A stretch of 44,827 bases of DNA from Muribaculaceae bacterium (GCA_003979155.1 RYWL01000006.1:1-44827), one strand, 5' to 3'. Shown: positions 18,266 to 28,483, counted from the stretch's first letter. Program-made: numbers and translations. Notes: generated by a model not told the origin, from the letters alone.

Positions 18266-19783
18266 TTAGTCTTTGATGAGGTCGTGGCCTGTCATTTCTT
18301 TGGGCTGCTCGAGACCCATGATGTGAAGAATCGAGGGAGCGACATCGGCGAGGATGCCGTTTTCGACAGTTGCGGTCTTGTCTTCAGTCACGTAGATGAA
18401 TGGCACGGGGTTGAGAGAGTGAGCGGTGTTGGGAGTGCCGTCGGCATTTTCGGCATGGTCAGCATTGCCGTGGTCGGCGATGATGATTACCTCGTAGCCG
18501 TGAGCCTTGGCAGCTTCGACGGTGTCGTGGAGACATACGTCGAGAGTCTCTACAGCTTTCTGAATTGCAGAGTAGATGCCGGTGTGGCCTACCATGTCGC
18601 CGTTTGCATAGTTTACGACGATGAAGTTGTATTTTTCGGTGTCAATAGCTGCAACGAGTTTGTCTTTCACCTCATAAGCGCTCATCTCGGGCTTGAGGTC
18701 GTAAGTTGCGACTTTGGGCGAGGGAACGAGAATGCGGTCTTCGCCTTCGAAAGGAGTTTCGCGTCCGCCGTTGAAGAAGAATGTAACGTGAGCGTACTTC
18801 TCGGTCTCGGCAATGTGGAGCTGTTTCAGATTTTCGGACGAAATGTATTCAGCGAGAGTATTTTTTACATCTTCTTTGTCGAAGATAATATGAACACCTT
18901 TGAAAGATGCGTCGTAAGGCGTCATGCAGTAATACTGTAGGCCGGGCACAGTGTGCATGCCTTCTTCGGGCATGTCTTTCTGTGTGAGGACGGTTGTGAT
19001 TTCTTTTGCGCGGTCGTTGCGGTAGTTGAAGAAAATAACGCAGTCGTCTGCTTTGATAGTGCCGTCGACATTGGCGTTATTGATAGGCTTGATGAATTCG
19101 TCGGTGATGTCTTCATCGTAGCTCTGCTGCATTGCTTCTACCATGTCGGTGGCCTGCTTTCCTTTGCCTTCTACGAGCAGGTCGTAAGCTTCTTTGATGC
19201 GGTTCCAGCGGTTGTCGCGGTCCATAGCGTAGAAGCGGCCGATAATCGAAGCAATCACACCGGTCGATTTGGCGCAATGTGCGGTTACTTGTTCGATGAA
19301 GCCTTTGCCCGAACGGGGATCGGTGTCGCGGCCGTCCATAAAGCAGTGGAGATATACTTTCTTGAGGTTGTATTTTTTTGCTATGTCGCAGAGAGCGAAG
19401 AGGTGCTCGAGCGAAGAGTGAACGCCGCCGGTAGACGTGAGGCCCATGAAGTGCATTGCCTGGCCGGTGGTGGCGCAGTATTCGAATGCGCGTTTGATTT
19501 CGGGGTTTTCGAGAATCGAGCCTGTCTTTATGGCGTTGTTGATTTTTACGAGGTCTTGATAAACGATGCGTCCGCCTCCTATATTGAGGTGTCCGACTTC
19601 AGAGTTGCCCATCTGTCCGTCGGGAAGGCCGACGTTTTCGCCTGAAGCCTGAAGCTCAGAGTTGGGATATGTCTTTACAAGATAGTCGTAGTAGGGATGA
19701 GGGGTGTTGTATATGGCATTGGCGTGGTCGTGCTTGCCGATACCCCAGCCGTCGAGAATAATAAGAAGTGCTTTATGAGCCAT
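18266..19783 (-). CDS. gpmI: 2,3-bisphosphoglycerate-independent phosphoglycerate mutase
   Basis: A 505-residue glycolytic enzyme interconverting 3- and 2-phosphoglycerate without a bisphosphoglycerate cofactor, using two manganese ions. D11 in LDGWG and S61 in MGNSEVGH are the metal ligand and phosphoserine nucleophile. Further metal ligands are in [10 protein letters not shown] and [10 protein letters not shown]. The length fits the family exactly. It is the third gene of a minus-strand run after the exonuclease and a small membrane protein, 15 bases behind the latter. Confidence 0.97.
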   Translation of the reverse strand: MAHKALLIILDGWGIGKHDHANAIYNTPHPYYDYLVKTYPNSELQASGENVGLPDGQMGNSEVGHLNIGGGRIVYQDLVKINNAIKTGSILENPEIKRAFEYCATTGQAMHFMGLTSTGGVHSSLEHLFALCDIAKKYNLKKVYLHCFMDGRDTDPRSGKGFIEQVTAHCAKSTGVIASIIGRFYAMDRDNRWNRIKEAYDLLVEGKGKQATDMVEAMQQSYDEDITDEFIKPINNANVDGTIKADDCVIFFNYRNDRAKEITTVLTQKDMPEEGMHTVPGLQYYCMTPYDASFKGVHIIFDKEDVKNTLAEYISSENLKQLHIAETEKYAHVTFFFNGGRETPFEGEDRILVPSPKVATYDLKPEMSAYEVKDKLVAAIDTEKYNFIVVNYANGDMVGHTGIYSAIQKAVETLDVCLHDTVEAAKAHGYEVIIIADHGNADHAENADGTPNTAHSLNPVPFIYVTEDKTATVENGILADVAPSILHIMGLEQPKEMTGHDLIKD

Positions 19784-19798
19784 TTTTATAGTGATTAG

Positions 19799-20038
19799 TT
19801 ATTTTTCGTTTTGTGACTCCGCTTTTTCCATGTCTTCGAGTCGCTCGCGGCGCAGGCGCTCGCGATGCTTGAGATTGAAGTGGAGCAGAATAATCACCAC
19901 AATAGTAGTGGCAATCACACCGAAATAATAAAGTGCGGAGGTGCGTCCGTCGGCATATGCGGGATAGCCGATATAAGACATAACGGCCAAATATACCAAA
20001 AGGATTAGAGGAATGAGAGTGGAGCGTGCGATTTTCAT
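19799..20038 (-). CDS. Small two-helix membrane protein
   Basis: A 79-residue protein with two predicted membrane helices (about residues 8-26 and 36-54) and a charged C-terminal tail (KHRERLRRERLEDMEKAE) that is probably a cytoplasmic helix. No family name can be given with confidence; similar short proteins occur beside gpmI or exonuclease genes in Bacteroidales by recollection only. It begins 5 bases after the exonuclease stop and ends 15 bases before gpmI, so it is part of the same transcript. Confidence 0.75.
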   Translation of the reverse strand: MKIARSTLIPLILLVYLAVMSYIGYPAYADGRTSALYYFGVIATTIVVIILLHFNLKHRERLRRERLEDMEKAESQNEK

Positions 20039-20043
20039 GATAA

Positions 20044-20712
20044 TCAGTTGTTTGACGATGGCGAGTGTTTGCCGACCGGTGTGTCGGGCTCGAAAATATG
20101 CCTGTAGGGAGAGGCTACGGGGTCAAATTCGCCCTTTTTAAGGTGGTTGTAAATATGAAGGCATGCCCAAGCGTCGAGGGCTGCATAGGCTTGCTGGGCA
20201 TCCGACAGACGGTCGGCTTCCCAATTGGAAAGCCGCTGGCTTTTAGAAATGCGCTCTCCGAAAATTATAGCGTATATTTTTTGAAGTGAGATATCGGAAA
20301 TATCAAATTTTTTCACCACTTGCTGCAGGTCGATAAATCCGTCGGGCTGCAAGTTGCCGCTTCGGCGCAGTGCGTTGAAGTCGTCGTGAACCGAAAGCCC
20401 GATTTTCAATACTTCGGGGTTTTCAAGAAATGGCTTCACAGTGTCGATGCCAATCTTGTTCAGTCGGAATAGATAGCAGCATTCGGCAGTTGAAATCTGC
20501 ATCAGGGCCACTTTGTGCAGGTGGCCTTTGCGAAACGAAGGCCTGGTCTCGGTGTCGAAGCCGACGATTTTTTCTTGCGAAAGGTCTGAAATGGCCTCCC
20601 TTGCCTGCTCCTGAGTGTCGATTACTCTGATTCCTGCAGGATACGTCTTAACAGGCAGAGCGGCGATAGCCTCTTTGCCGATGCTCACTACGTATTGGGT
20701 TCTGTTTGCCAT
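20044..20712 (-). CDS. 3'-5' exonuclease, ribonuclease D/DEDDy type
   Basis: A 222-residue exonuclease domain protein. Exo I is visible as VGFDTETRPSF (D and E metal ligands), Exo II lies around GLSVHDDFNALR, and Exo III around SDAQQAYAALDAWACLHIY with the tyrosine and aspartate of the DEDDy group. There is no HRDC domain, so it is a stand-alone domain of the kind common in Bacteroidota, acting on RNA or DNA ends. The ATG at 20712 is chosen because the promoter -7 box at 20731-20738 lies inside the longer frame. Confidence 0.88.
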   Translation of the reverse strand: MANRTQYVVSIGKEAIAALPVKTYPAGIRVIDTQEQAREAISDLSQEKIVGFDTETRPSFRKGHLHKVALMQISTAECCYLFRLNKIGIDTVKPFLENPEVLKIGLSVHDDFNALRRSGNLQPDGFIDLQQVVKKFDISDISLQKIYAIIFGERISKSQRLSNWEADRLSDAQQAYAALDAWACLHIYNHLKKGEFDPVASPYRHIFEPDTPVGKHSPSSNN

Positions 20713-20730
20713 AGGTGTTGTTATTGGCTG

Positions 20731-20738
20731 CAAAGATA
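20731..20738 (-). promoter_or_regulatory. -7 box upstream of the exonuclease-gpmI unit
   Basis: TATCTTTG on the minus strand ends 18 bases before the exonuclease ATG. No clear -33 TTG. It would drive exonuclease, the small membrane protein and gpmI. Confidence 0.5.
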
Positions 20739-20843
20739 CAAATTTTTTTGCGATAATAAACCGGTTTGGGTTCATGTGTTTATTAAACCTTGCTAAAAAC
20801 ATCTTAATTTATATACTTTTGCTTTTTATCGTGCGTGTGGGCG

Positions 20844-20874
20844 TTGCTAAATATCATAACTTTTGTTACCTTTG
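20844..20874 (+). promoter_or_regulatory. Bacteroidota-type promoter of the TPR-floA-cstA run
   Basis: TTG (20844-20846), 20 bases, TACCTTTG (20867-20874), 24 bases before the ATG at 20899. The spacing is identical to the promoters at 5026 and 7686. Confidence 0.75.
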
Positions 20875-20898
20875 TAGCCAATACGTAAGTATACCGAA

Positions 20899-22335
20899 AT
20901 GAATATTTGTCGAAATATAGCTATATCACTTATGGTCTCCGCCGCGAGTGTTGCGTCGGCCGGCCCGATAGACCAGGCTCGCCAGCTCTATAACGATGGC
21001 GATTATGAGGCAGTGGTCGAAAAAATGCGTCCGGTGGTTAAACGCAGCCCCCGAGACGGCAATGCCAATTACTTTCTCGGAGCCTCGCTATATGCTTTGG
21101 GGCAGCTCGACGAGGCTGTGAAACCTCTCGAAACAGCTGAAGGTCGTGGTGTTGCCGATGCGGCGAGAATTCTCGCCATAATGGCACTCGACCGTTACGA
21201 TGCGTCGGATGCATCAAAGCATATAGATGCATGGGCCGCAGCCCTTACCAAAAGCAAGAAGCCTAAATCTGAAGAATTTGAGTTTATCAGCCGTCGTGCT
21301 ATTCAGCTCGGCAATATGCTCGACAGAGTAGAGTGTATAGAGGTGATAGACTCGATAAATGTAGACAGTGCCACGTTTTTTGAGGTCTACCGCCTTTCGT
21401 CTGCTGCAGGCTCGCTTCTGCCGCCCGACGCGGTGAGCCGTCTTGGTGCCGGCGGCGATGCCAATGAGCTTTCGGTGGCTTATATGCCCGAAAACCGCAG
21501 CGAGTTGCTGTGGGCCGCGGCCGATACATCGGGTTGTTTCAATCTCTATGGCGCGGATATTCTCGACGACGGGTCAATCGACCATTCGACAATACTCGAC
21601 GACGCCCTGCGCGAAGGTGGCTCTGCACAGTTTCCCTTCCTGATGCCCGACGGCGTTACTTTGTATTTTGCCAATAACGGTGAGAATTCGCTTGGCGGTT
21701 ATGATATTTTCATGACCCGGCGCTCCGACGGAGACGGCGAAGGAAAAGAATATTTCCAGCCTCAGAATGTGGGGATGCCCTACAATTCGCCGTTCAACGA
21801 TTTTATGATGGCTATTGACGAAGCTTCGGGGCTCGGCTGGTGGGCTACCGACCGCAACCAGATACCCGGTAAGGTGACGGTGTATGTGTTCATCCCCTCA
21901 CAGATGCGCGTCAATGTAGAGCCCGACAATCCGAATCTCGCCGACATTGCCCGTCTCAGTTCAATCGCGCTGACACAGAAAGAGGGTGTCGACTATGCGG
22001 AAATGCTTCGCACGCATCTGCCAGGGCGTAATGATGCCGGTGTGACGCAATCGGCTTCGTCGCCTGCTTTTGCCCTTGATATGGGCAATGGTAAAATTTA
22101 TTATTCACTCAACGATTTTAAAAACGATCGTGCGCGCTCGGCGATGCTTGAGGCACTCGCCACCGATGCGTCGCTCCGCAAGCAGCTCAAAGACGAGGAA
22201 GCGTTGCGCGAACGTTACCGCAATGGCGACCGTACGGTGAGCCGCGCGATTCTCGACTCCGAGAAGCAGACTGCCCAGTTGCGGCGACGAGCCATGTCGC
22301 AGCGCAACAATGCCGTGCGGCTTGAAAAACAGTAA
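20899..22335 (+). CDS. Exported TPR and PD40 repeat protein
   Basis: A 478-residue envelope protein. A signal peptide (about residues 1-21, ending in ASA-G) is followed by TPR-like repeats (about 22-140; [37 protein letters not shown]). Then come WD40-like PD40 beta-propeller repeats (about 180-330) with [17 protein letters not shown] and [10 protein letters not shown]. The C-terminal 90 residues are charged and helical. The TPR-PD40 order recalls PorE-type and other peptidoglycan-associated Bacteroidota proteins, but the OmpA domain is missing. Function is not known. It is the first gene of a five-gene run. Confidence 0.78.
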   Translation: MNICRNIAISLMVSAASVASAGPIDQARQLYNDGDYEAVVEKMRPVVKRSPRDGNANYFLGASLYALGQLDEAVKPLETAEGRGVADAARILAIMALDRYDASDASKHIDAWAAALTKSKKPKSEEFEFISRRAIQLGNMLDRVECIEVIDSINVDSATFFEVYRLSSAAGSLLPPDAVSRLGAGGDANELSVAYMPENRSELLWAAADTSGCFNLYGADILDDGSIDHSTILDDALREGGSAQFPFLMPDGVTLYFANNGENSLGGYDIFMTRRSDGDGEGKEYFQPQNVGMPYNSPFNDFMMAIDEASGLGWWATDRNQIPGKVTVYVFIPSQMRVNVEPDNPNLADIARLSSIALTQKEGVDYAEMLRTHLPGRNDAGVTQSASSPAFALDMGNGKIYYSLNDFKNDRARSAMLEALATDASLRKQLKDEEALRERYRNGDRTVSRAILDSEKQTAQLRRRAMSQRNNAVRLEKQ

Positions 22336-22364
22336 ATGATTTCTTACCAATCCTATATCGAACT

Positions 22365-23348
22365 ATGGAATTAACTTTTATTTTGCTATGTGCGCTTGTA
22401 GTAGTATTTCTGATTGTATTCTTTTACTACTGTCCCTTCTTCCTCTGGATATCGGCCAGGGTGAGCGGTGTGCGCATATCTCTCGTTCAGCTTGTTCTGA
22501 TGCGTATCCGTAATGTGCCGGCGTCGGTAATCGTACGCGCTCTCATCGAAGCCCACAAGGCCGGTCTGAAAGACGTGACACGCGACGACCTCGAAGCCCA
22601 CTATCTTGCCGGCGGTAATGTGGAGCGTGTAGTACATGCTCTTGTGTCGGCCAATAAGGCAAATATTGACCTCGGGTTTAAAATGGCCACTGCCATTGAC
22701 CTTGCCGGCCGCGATGTGTTTCAGGCTGTGCAGATGAGCGTGAATCCTAAAGTGATTGATACGCCTCCTGTCACAGCGGTAGCAAAAGACGGCATTCAGC
22801 TCATAGCGAAAGCTCGTGTTACTGTGCGCGCCAATATCCGTCAGCTTGTAGGCGGTGCCGGCGAAGACACCGTTCTTGCGCGAGTAGGCGAGGGCATAGT
22901 ATCGTCGATTGGTTCGGCCGAATCACATAAATCCGTACTCGAAAATCCCGATTCAATTTCGAAGCTCGTGCTCCGTAAAGGTCTCGACTCAGGCACGGCG
23001 TTCGAGATTTTGTCGATTGATATTGCCGACATCGACATAGGCCGTAACATTGGTGCAGCACTCCAGATAGACCAGGCCCAGGCCGACAAGAACATAGCCC
23101 AGGCAAAAGCAGAGGAGCGTCGCGCCATGGCTATAGCTCGCGAGCAGGAGATGAAGGCTCTTGCTCAGGAAGCCCGTGCAAAGGTAATCGAGGCCGAATG
23201 CCGTCTCCCCGAGGCTATGGCCCAGGCGTTCCTCAACGGCAACCTCGGCATAATGGATTATTACAAAATGAAAAATATAGAGGCCGATACAAATATGCGT
23301 CAGAGCCTCGGTACTCCCGGCAATACGACACCCGAAATTAACGAATGA
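22365..23348 (+). CDS. floA: Flotillin-like protein FloA
   Basis: A 327-residue FloA (YqfA family) protein that organises functional membrane microdomains. The N-terminal hydrophobic hairpin (about residues 4-30) anchors it; the SPFH/band 7 region includes [20 protein letters not shown] and [21 protein letters not shown] long alanine/glutamate-rich coiled coil (about 230-290, [19 protein letters not shown]) follows. Length and all segments fit the family. The stop overlaps the CstA-like start by 4 bases. Confidence 0.95.
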   Translation: MELTFILLCALVVVFLIVFFYYCPFFLWISARVSGVRISLVQLVLMRIRNVPASVIVRALIEAHKAGLKDVTRDDLEAHYLAGGNVERVVHALVSANKANIDLGFKMATAIDLAGRDVFQAVQMSVNPKVIDTPPVTAVAKDGIQLIAKARVTVRANIRQLVGGAGEDTVLARVGEGIVSSIGSAESHKSVLENPDSISKLVLRKGLDSGTAFEILSIDIADIDIGRNIGAALQIDQAQADKNIAQAKAEERRAMAIAREQEMKALAQEARAKVIEAECRLPEAMAQAFLNGNLGIMDYYKMKNIEADTNMRQSLGTPGNTTPEINE

Positions 23349-24799
23349 CCATTCTCCTTATCTCCCTCGCACTTCTTGTAGGCGGCTACTGCATTTACGG
23401 CCTGCTTGTTGAAAAAGTATTCGGCATAGACCCGAAACGTCTCACTCCGGCAAGGAGCCGCACCGACGGTGTGGACTATGTGGAGCTGCCTACATGGAAA
23501 GTGTTTCTCATACAATTTCTCAATATAGCGGGTCTCGGTCCTATTTTTGGCGCTATAATGGGCGTGATGTTCGGGCCGATGGCGTTCATATGGATTGTGT
23601 TCGGCTCAATCTTCGGAGGAGCCGTGCACGATTTCATTTCTGCGATGATGTCGCTTCGCAGTGGCGGCGATTCGTTGCCCGAACTCGTAGGACGTGAGTT
23701 AGGGCCAGTGGTAAAGCAGGCAATGAGATTTATATCGATTGTACTTCTTGTGCTTGTCGGTGCAGTTTTTGTGCTTACGCCGGCCGGTCTGCTCGATAAT
23801 ATGACTCCAGCCCTGCTTTCGACTAATTTCTGGATAGTTGTAATATTTCTGTATTATATACTGGCGACCTTGCTGCCCATTGACAAACTGATAGGCCGCT
23901 TTTATCCGATATTCGGTTTTGTGCTGCTCTTTATGGCCGTGGGCCTGCTCGGTGTAATGCTTTTTGGCGACGTAGCGATTCCCGATGGTTTCTCCTATGG
24001 GCTTTACAGCCGTCATTCGGCTGCTGATACGCATCCTATATTTCCTATGATGTTCGTGAGCATAGCCTGTGGAGCAGTGTCGGGTTTCCATGCCACACAG
24101 TCGCCTATGATGGCACGATGTCTTAAAAACGAAAAACTCGCGCGTCCTGTATTCTACGGAGCAATGATAGCCGAAGGTCTTGTGGCTCTGATATGGGCCG
24201 CCGCCGCAATCGCTTTCACCGGAGGATATGGAGAGTTGTCGGAGTATATGGCCGCACACAATGGAGCCGGCGACCTTGTCGCCGATATCTCTGTAGGTTG
24301 GCTTGGAACATTTGGCGGAGTACTTGCCATACTCGGTGTTGTGGCGGCTCCGATCACGACGGGCGACACTGCACTGCGCTCGGCACGCCTTATTGCGGCA
24401 GACGTTCTACATATCGACCAGTCGAAACTCATGCGCCGCCTAATGGTGTCGCTGCCGCTTTTTGCCATTGCCTTCGGTCTTATGTGTATTGATTTCAATA
24501 TTCTCTGGCGCTATTTTGCGTGGACAAACCAGTTGCTTGCCGCTTTCACGCTCTGGGCTGCTACGGTATACCTCGCACGTCATCGCCGCCTTTATATTGT
24601 GACGCTCATTCCGGCTTTATTTATGACAATGGTTGTCGTTTCATATATACTTGTGGCGCCTTCGCCCGAAGGCTTTGGTCTGCCGGAGCCGACGGCCCTT
24701 TATGCCGGCGCTGCCGCCGATGGCATCTGCCTGTTGCTTTTCGCACGGTATGAGGTGCTTCGTCGCAGCGGCCGTCTTATTCACGAAGTCTCTTATTGA
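23345..24799 (+). CDS. CstA-type carbon starvation protein, probable peptide or pyruvate permease
   Basis: A 484-residue inner-membrane protein of the CstA family, with about 12 to 14 hydrophobic segments. E. coli members carry peptides or pyruvate. Family motifs are visible: [12 protein letters not shown] in the first loop, [49 protein letters not shown] and [19 protein letters not shown]. It is the short form lacking the E. coli C-terminal extension, common in Bacteroidota. It overlaps floA by 4 bases and ends 2 bases before the PHP gene. Confidence 0.92.
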   Translation: MTILLISLALLVGGYCIYGLLVEKVFGIDPKRLTPARSRTDGVDYVELPTWKVFLIQFLNIAGLGPIFGAIMGVMFGPMAFIWIVFGSIFGGAVHDFISAMMSLRSGGDSLPELVGRELGPVVKQAMRFISIVLLVLVGAVFVLTPAGLLDNMTPALLSTNFWIVVIFLYYILATLLPIDKLIGRFYPIFGFVLLFMAVGLLGVMLFGDVAIPDGFSYGLYSRHSAADTHPIFPMMFVSIACGAVSGFHATQSPMMARCLKNEKLARPVFYGAMIAEGLVALIWAAAAIAFTGGYGELSEYMAAHNGAGDLVADISVGWLGTFGGVLAILGVVAAPITTGDTALRSARLIAADVLHIDQSKLMRRLMVSLPLFAIAFGLMCIDFNILWRYFAWTNQLLAAFTLWAATVYLARHRRLYIVTLIPALFMTMVVVSYILVAPSPEGFGLPEPTALYAGAAADGICLLLFARYEVLRRSGRLIHEVSY

Positions 24800-24801
24800 T
24801 T

Positions 24802-25623
24802 ATGGACTTTAAAGAAATAATAGGAACAACACGTAATTATAATTTTCACAGTCATACACAGTTTTGTGACGGCCGTGCCGACATGGAGACCATGGCGAGA
24901 GCTGCCGTTGCCTGCGGAATGGAGCACTACGGCTTCTCGCCTCACAGCCCGCTGAACATCCCGTCGCCCTGCAACATGGAAGCATCGGCGGTCGACGAAT
25001 ATCTTGCAGAAGTACGTAGAATCTGTTCTATTGAGTCGCTTTCGTCGTGCAGATTCTATGCCTCGATGGAAATAGACTATATAAATAATGTGTGGGGTCC
25101 GGCCAACAGCTATTTCAGGTCGCTTCCACTCGATTACCGCATAGGTTCTGTTCACTTCATACCCACGCAGGATGGTGAATATATAGACATTGACGGTCGC
25201 TTTGAGCGGTTCTGCATAAATATGGAGCAGAAGTTCAAGGGCGACATCGACTATGTTGTGGATACTTTCTATCACCAGTCGATGAATATGCTGCGAGCCG
25301 GCGGATTTGATATTCTCGGCCATTTCGATAAAATAGGACAGAATGCATCGCTTTATGCTCCGGGCATAGAGGAGGGCAGTCATTACCGCTCGCTTGTCGG
25401 GCAGTATATCGACATGATAATCGAAAGTCATATAACTATAGAACTGAACACTAAAGCACGGGCAGAGCACGGACGCTTTTTTCCGGGCGAGCGCTACCTT
25501 CCGCAGCTTGTCGGTGCAGGAGTGGATATTCTGGTAAACAGCGACGCCCATTATCCCGACCGTATCGCGACATCGCGCGACGAGGCCTTTGTTATTCTCG
25601 ACAGAATATATGCGACGGCTTGA
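24802..25623 (+). CDS. PHP-domain phosphatase, histidinol-phosphatase-like
   Basis: A 273-residue PHP-family metal phosphoesterase. Metal-binding motifs are present in order: NFHSHTQFCDG (H-x-H), YGFSPHSPL, MEIDYI, GSVHFI, ILGHFDKIG and the C-terminal NSDAHYPDRIA. The closest recognised type is histidinol-phosphatase HisJ/HisK, which removes phosphate in histidine synthesis, but no other his gene is near, so another phosphoester may be the substrate. ATG at 24802 is preferred to a TTG two codons upstream that overlaps the cstA stop. It overlaps the U32 gene by 14 bases. Confidence 0.85.
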   Translation: MDFKEIIGTTRNYNFHSHTQFCDGRADMETMARAAVACGMEHYGFSPHSPLNIPSPCNMEASAVDEYLAEVRRICSIESLSSCRFYASMEIDYINNVWGPANSYFRSLPLDYRIGSVHFIPTQDGEYIDIDGRFERFCINMEQKFKGDIDYVVDTFYHQSMNMLRAGGFDILGHFDKIGQNASLYAPGIEEGSHYRSLVGQYIDMIIESHITIELNTKARAEHGRFFPGERYLPQLVGAGVDILVNSDAHYPDRIATSRDEAFVILDRIYATA

Positions 25624-27466
25624 ACTTCTTGCCCCTGCCCGAAATGCAGAAATAGGGCGCACGGCGATTCTTGCCGGAGCTGATGCCGTGTATATCGGAG
25701 CTTCGGCCTTCGGTGCGCGTGCCGCTGCCGGCAACAGTGTGGGCGATATAGCTGCGCTGGCTGCCTTTGCTCATCGGTTCAGGGCAAAGGTTTATGTGAC
25801 ACTGAATACCATTCTTTTTGATGCTGAGCTCGACGAAGCCCGAGACCTCGTATGGCAGCTTTACCGTGCAGGGGTCGATGCACTCATTGTGCAGGATATG
25901 GCCTATATGACCATGGAATTGCCGCCAATAGCGCTTCATGCGAGCACGCAGTGCGATATCCGCACTCCCGAAAAGGCAAAACTCATGGCCGATGCCGGTT
26001 TCTCGCAGATAGTTCTGCCTCGTGAATTTTCGGTAGAGCAGGTGAGGGCCTGTGAAGAGGCGGCCGGTGTTCCGGTTGAAGTTTTTGTGCATGGCGCCCT
26101 TTGCGTAAGCTATAGCGGCGACTGCCAGGCCGGATGTGTGGCCACAGATCGCAGTGCTAACCGTGGCATGTGTCCGCAGATGTGCCGTCTTCCATATGAG
26201 CTTGTTGATGTCGACGGCAATGCTGTCGCTCCCGAAAAGCATTATCTTTCGCTCCGTGACCTCAACCGCTGTGCCGATTTGCCGGCATTGATTGAAGCTG
26301 GTGCCACGTCGTTCAAGATAGAGGGCCGTCTCAAAGACGCCCGTTATGTGGCTAATGTCACAGCCTCGTACTCTCGTGCGCTGAATGAGTTTATTGCGCG
26401 AAACCACGAGCAGTTCATGCGTTCGTCGTGCGGAGAAAGTGTATGTCCGTTCACACCCGACCTCGACCGTACATTCAACCGCGGTTATACCCGTTATTTT
26501 GTCGACGGCAGACCGTCGGCCGGCGAGAAAATGGCTTCGCTCGACACGCCGAAATGGGCCGGCATGCCCGTGGGAAAGGTGAAGCAGCCATTCGATACAC
26601 GCAGGCGATGCTTTACGGCATCACTGTCAATGCCTTTGTCAAACGGCGACGGTCTCGGTTTTTTCGACACCACGGGCCGCTTTGTGGGCTTCCGGCTCAA
26701 CAGTGTCGCCGACGGCCGGCTCTATCCGGCCTCGCCGGTTGACGGACTTAAGCCGGGTATGACACTTTACAGGAATAACGACAAATCGTTTTTCGACCTT
26801 CTCGACCGTCCCGATGCCGGCTGTGAGAGATTTATTGATGTGAGATTTACTTTGCGTGATATCGACGGCACTCGTTTCGCAGTGTCTGTCTCCGATTCGC
26901 GAGGGCTCTTTGCCGAGACGGTGTCGCAATGCGATTATGCGAAAGCGTCGAAACCTCAGACAGAGACCCGTTGCAAGACTATGGGCAAGCTCGGCGGTAC
27001 TATTTACCGCTTTTCGGCTCTCGACGATTTCCTCGGCGACAGATTTATACCCGTATCTGTTCTTGCAGAATCGCGTCGAAAGTCCATTGAAGCTCTCGAT
27101 GCCGTAGCCGAGGCTACTTATGTCTATGACCGCCGGCGTAAAAGCAGCCTTGGCGACAACTCATTCACTGTGTTGCCCGAGCTTACGTATCACGACAATG
27201 TGGCCAATGCCTCAGCGCGGCAGTTTTATGTGTCGCATGGAGCGACGATTGCGCAGCCGGCCATCGAGTTATCGCGTCCGTCGGGCGAGATTCGTGTTAT
27301 GCAGACACGCTACTGCATCAGGCGCGAGCTCGGTGCTTGTCTTAAAGAAAAAGGGCAGGTTGCGCGTCTGCCGCGTCTTCTGTTTTTGCGGAACCCTTCG
27401 GGCATATATCGCATAGACTGCGATTGTAGCCGCTGCGGCATGGATATTGTGAAACTCGACAAATGA
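25610..27466 (+). CDS. U32 family protein, RlhA/TrhP-like RNA hydroxylation factor
   Basis: A 618-residue member of the peptidase U32 ('collagenase-like') family, whose E. coli members are needed for hydroxylation of 23S rRNA or tRNA. The N-terminal barrel contains LELLAPARN, ADAVYIGASAFGARAAAGN, VFVHGALCVSYSGDCQAG with the conserved cysteines and SANRGMCPQMCRLPYEL. The C-terminal DUF3656-type half is present (about 350-600). The extra cysteine cluster at the end (CDCSRCGMD) may hold metal. The ATG at 25610 gives the family's normal beginning; seven upstream codons are rejected. Confidence 0.9.
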   Translation: MRRLELLAPARNAEIGRTAILAGADAVYIGASAFGARAAAGNSVGDIAALAAFAHRFRAKVYVTLNTILFDAELDEARDLVWQLYRAGVDALIVQDMAYMTMELPPIALHASTQCDIRTPEKAKLMADAGFSQIVLPREFSVEQVRACEEAAGVPVEVFVHGALCVSYSGDCQAGCVATDRSANRGMCPQMCRLPYELVDVDGNAVAPEKHYLSLRDLNRCADLPALIEAGATSFKIEGRLKDARYVANVTASYSRALNEFIARNHEQFMRSSCGESVCPFTPDLDRTFNRGYTRYFVDGRPSAGEKMASLDTPKWAGMPVGKVKQPFDTRRRCFTASLSMPLSNGDGLGFFDTTGRFVGFRLNSVADGRLYPASPVDGLKPGMTLYRNNDKSFFDLLDRPDAGCERFIDVRFTLRDIDGTRFAVSVSDSRGLFAETVSQCDYAKASKPQTETRCKTMGKLGGTIYRFSALDDFLGDRFIPVSVLAESRRKSIEALDAVAEATYVYDRRRKSSLGDNSFTVLPELTYHDNVANASARQFYVSHGATIAQPAIELSRPSGEIRVMQTRYCIRRELGACLKEKGQVARLPRLLFLRNPSGIYRIDCDCSRCGMDIVKLDK

Positions 27467-27480
27467 CTATATATACAACA

Positions 27481-27540
27481 ATGAGCCCCGACATGTGCCG
27501 GGGCTCATCCGCTATCAGGTATAAATTATATCCGATAGCG
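27481..27540 (+). terminator. Tandem hairpins after the U32 gene
   Basis: ATGAGCCCCG (27481-27490) pairs with CGGGGCTCAT (27499-27508), a 10-bp stem, but no T-run follows. Two bases later CGCTATC (27510-27516) pairs with GATAGCG (27534-27540), followed by ACGTTTTAT. Together they probably end the floA-cstA-U32 transcript. Confidence 0.6.
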
Positions 27541-27798
27541 ACGTTTTATAGACAAATTGTGCATAAAAGTGTCGAATCTTCTAATTTTGGATTGTGGAGA
27601 CAAAGTAATGATATTTTTTTGACAATACCAAATTATTGGCAAATTTTTATAGAATAAATAATTTATTTTACATATGACTGCATAATTACGGGTGTTGTGA
27701 AATAATTTAAAAAATCAGCGGATACGCGTAGTTTTTCATTGTGAAAACAGAGGGAAATGACAGACTTGTGTTGCCGATAGCTTTCATAGCCCGTTTTT

Positions 27799-27821
27799 AC
27801 TACAGATTCCGAATCTGTAGT
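27799..27821. repeat. Perfect 23-base palindrome
   Basis: ACTACAGATTC and GAATCTGTAGT are exact reverse complements around a single central base. A one-base loop makes an RNA hairpin less natural than a dimer-binding operator. It lies about 66 bases before the -7 box of the ECF sigma gene. No T-run follows on either side. Confidence 0.7.
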
Positions 27822-27886
27822 CCTCTCAGATGCTTTGATGTTTAATTAAAAAATGTAAAATCAAAAGATGATAACAAAAAAATTCG

Positions 27887-27894
27887 TACCTTTG
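27887..27894 (+). promoter_or_regulatory. -7 box of the ECF sigma gene
   Basis: TACCTTTG ends 25 bases before the ATG at 27920. There is no TTG at the usual -33 distance, which leaves room for an activator or an alternative sigma factor. Confidence 0.5.
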
Positions 27895-27919
27895 AAAAGT
27901 TAATCTCCCGATATGGACA

Positions 27920-28483
27920 ATGGTATCTATTAAGCCTGAAGAGAACGAAGACCTTACAGCACAGTTGCGCGACCCAGTAACTGTGCGCAGTGCATTCTCT
28001 AAGGTTGTGCGCCTCTACTCCGAGCCTCTTTACTGGCAGATCCGGCGTATGGTAGGCAGCCACGATGATGCCAATGATATTCTGCAGAACACATTTCTTA
28101 AAGCGTGGGGCTCCCTCGAAAACTTCAGGGGAGAAGCCAAACTCTCGACATGGCTCTACAAAATTGCCGTGAACGAGAGCCTCAGTTTTCTCGAGAGAGA
28201 GAAGCGGCGCGACGCAGTGTCGCTCGACAGTGATGAGACTCCTTCGTATGTACGCGCGCTTTATGCCGACGACAGTGTCGACGGTGCGGCTCTACAGCAA
28301 AAGCTTATGCGTGCCATTGCCTCACTGCCCGAAAAACAACGTATTGTGTTCAATATGAAATACTTCGATGATATGAAATACGAGCAGATGTCGGAGATTC
28401 TCGGCACTTCTGTTGGGGCGCTGAAAGCATCGTTCCACCTCGCTACAAAAAAAATAGAGCAATACATCGGCAATTGCGATTAA
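27920..28483 (+). CDS. ECF-type RNA polymerase sigma-70 factor
   Basis: A 187-residue extracytoplasmic-function sigma factor. Region 2 covers about residues 35-100, with HDDANDILQNTFLKAWGSLENF and the adjacent FRGEAKLSTWLYKIAVNE. Region 4 covers about 130-180, with LPEKQRIVFNMKYFDDMKYEQMSEILG and a helix-turn-helix (TSVGALKASFHLATKKIEQYI). Regions 1.1 and 3 are absent, as in all ECF factors. It is followed by a membrane protein and a CpxP-like periplasmic protein, suggesting an envelope-stress response. Confidence 0.93.
   Translation: MVSIKPEENEDLTAQLRDPVTVRSAFSKVVRLYSEPLYWQIRRMVGSHDDANDILQNTFLKAWGSLENFRGEAKLSTWLYKIAVNESLSFLEREKRRDAVSLDSDETPSYVRALYADDSVDGAALQQKLMRAIASLPEKQRIVFNMKYFDDMKYEQMSEILGTSVGALKASFHLATKKIEQYIGNCD

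Larger units (their letters stand above)
27467..27919. other. Long intergenic region with hairpins before the ECF sigma gene
   Basis: About 450 A+T-rich bases without a credible gene. It contains two tandem hairpins after the U32 gene (27481-27508, 27510-27540), a perfect palindrome (27799-27821) and a -7 box (27887-27894). A second promoter-like TAATTTTG lies at 27582-27589, with a TTG 22 bases before it. A short regulatory RNA between 27590 and 27880 is possible but no terminator marks its end. Confidence 0.5.

Noticed and set aside
24802..25623. PHP gene as evidence of a histidine operon
   Set aside because: No other his genes are near, so only the phosphatase family is claimed.
24793..25734. 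A 313-codon minus-strand frame under the PHP phosphatase gene
   Set aside because: The plus-strand gene has all PHP metal motifs; the minus frame is low-complexity and motif-free.
27913..27933. ATG of a six-codon frame before the ECF sigma gene
   Set aside because: It ends at TAA within the sigma gene's start region and is too short to be a credible gene; an upstream-ORF role is possible but unsupported.
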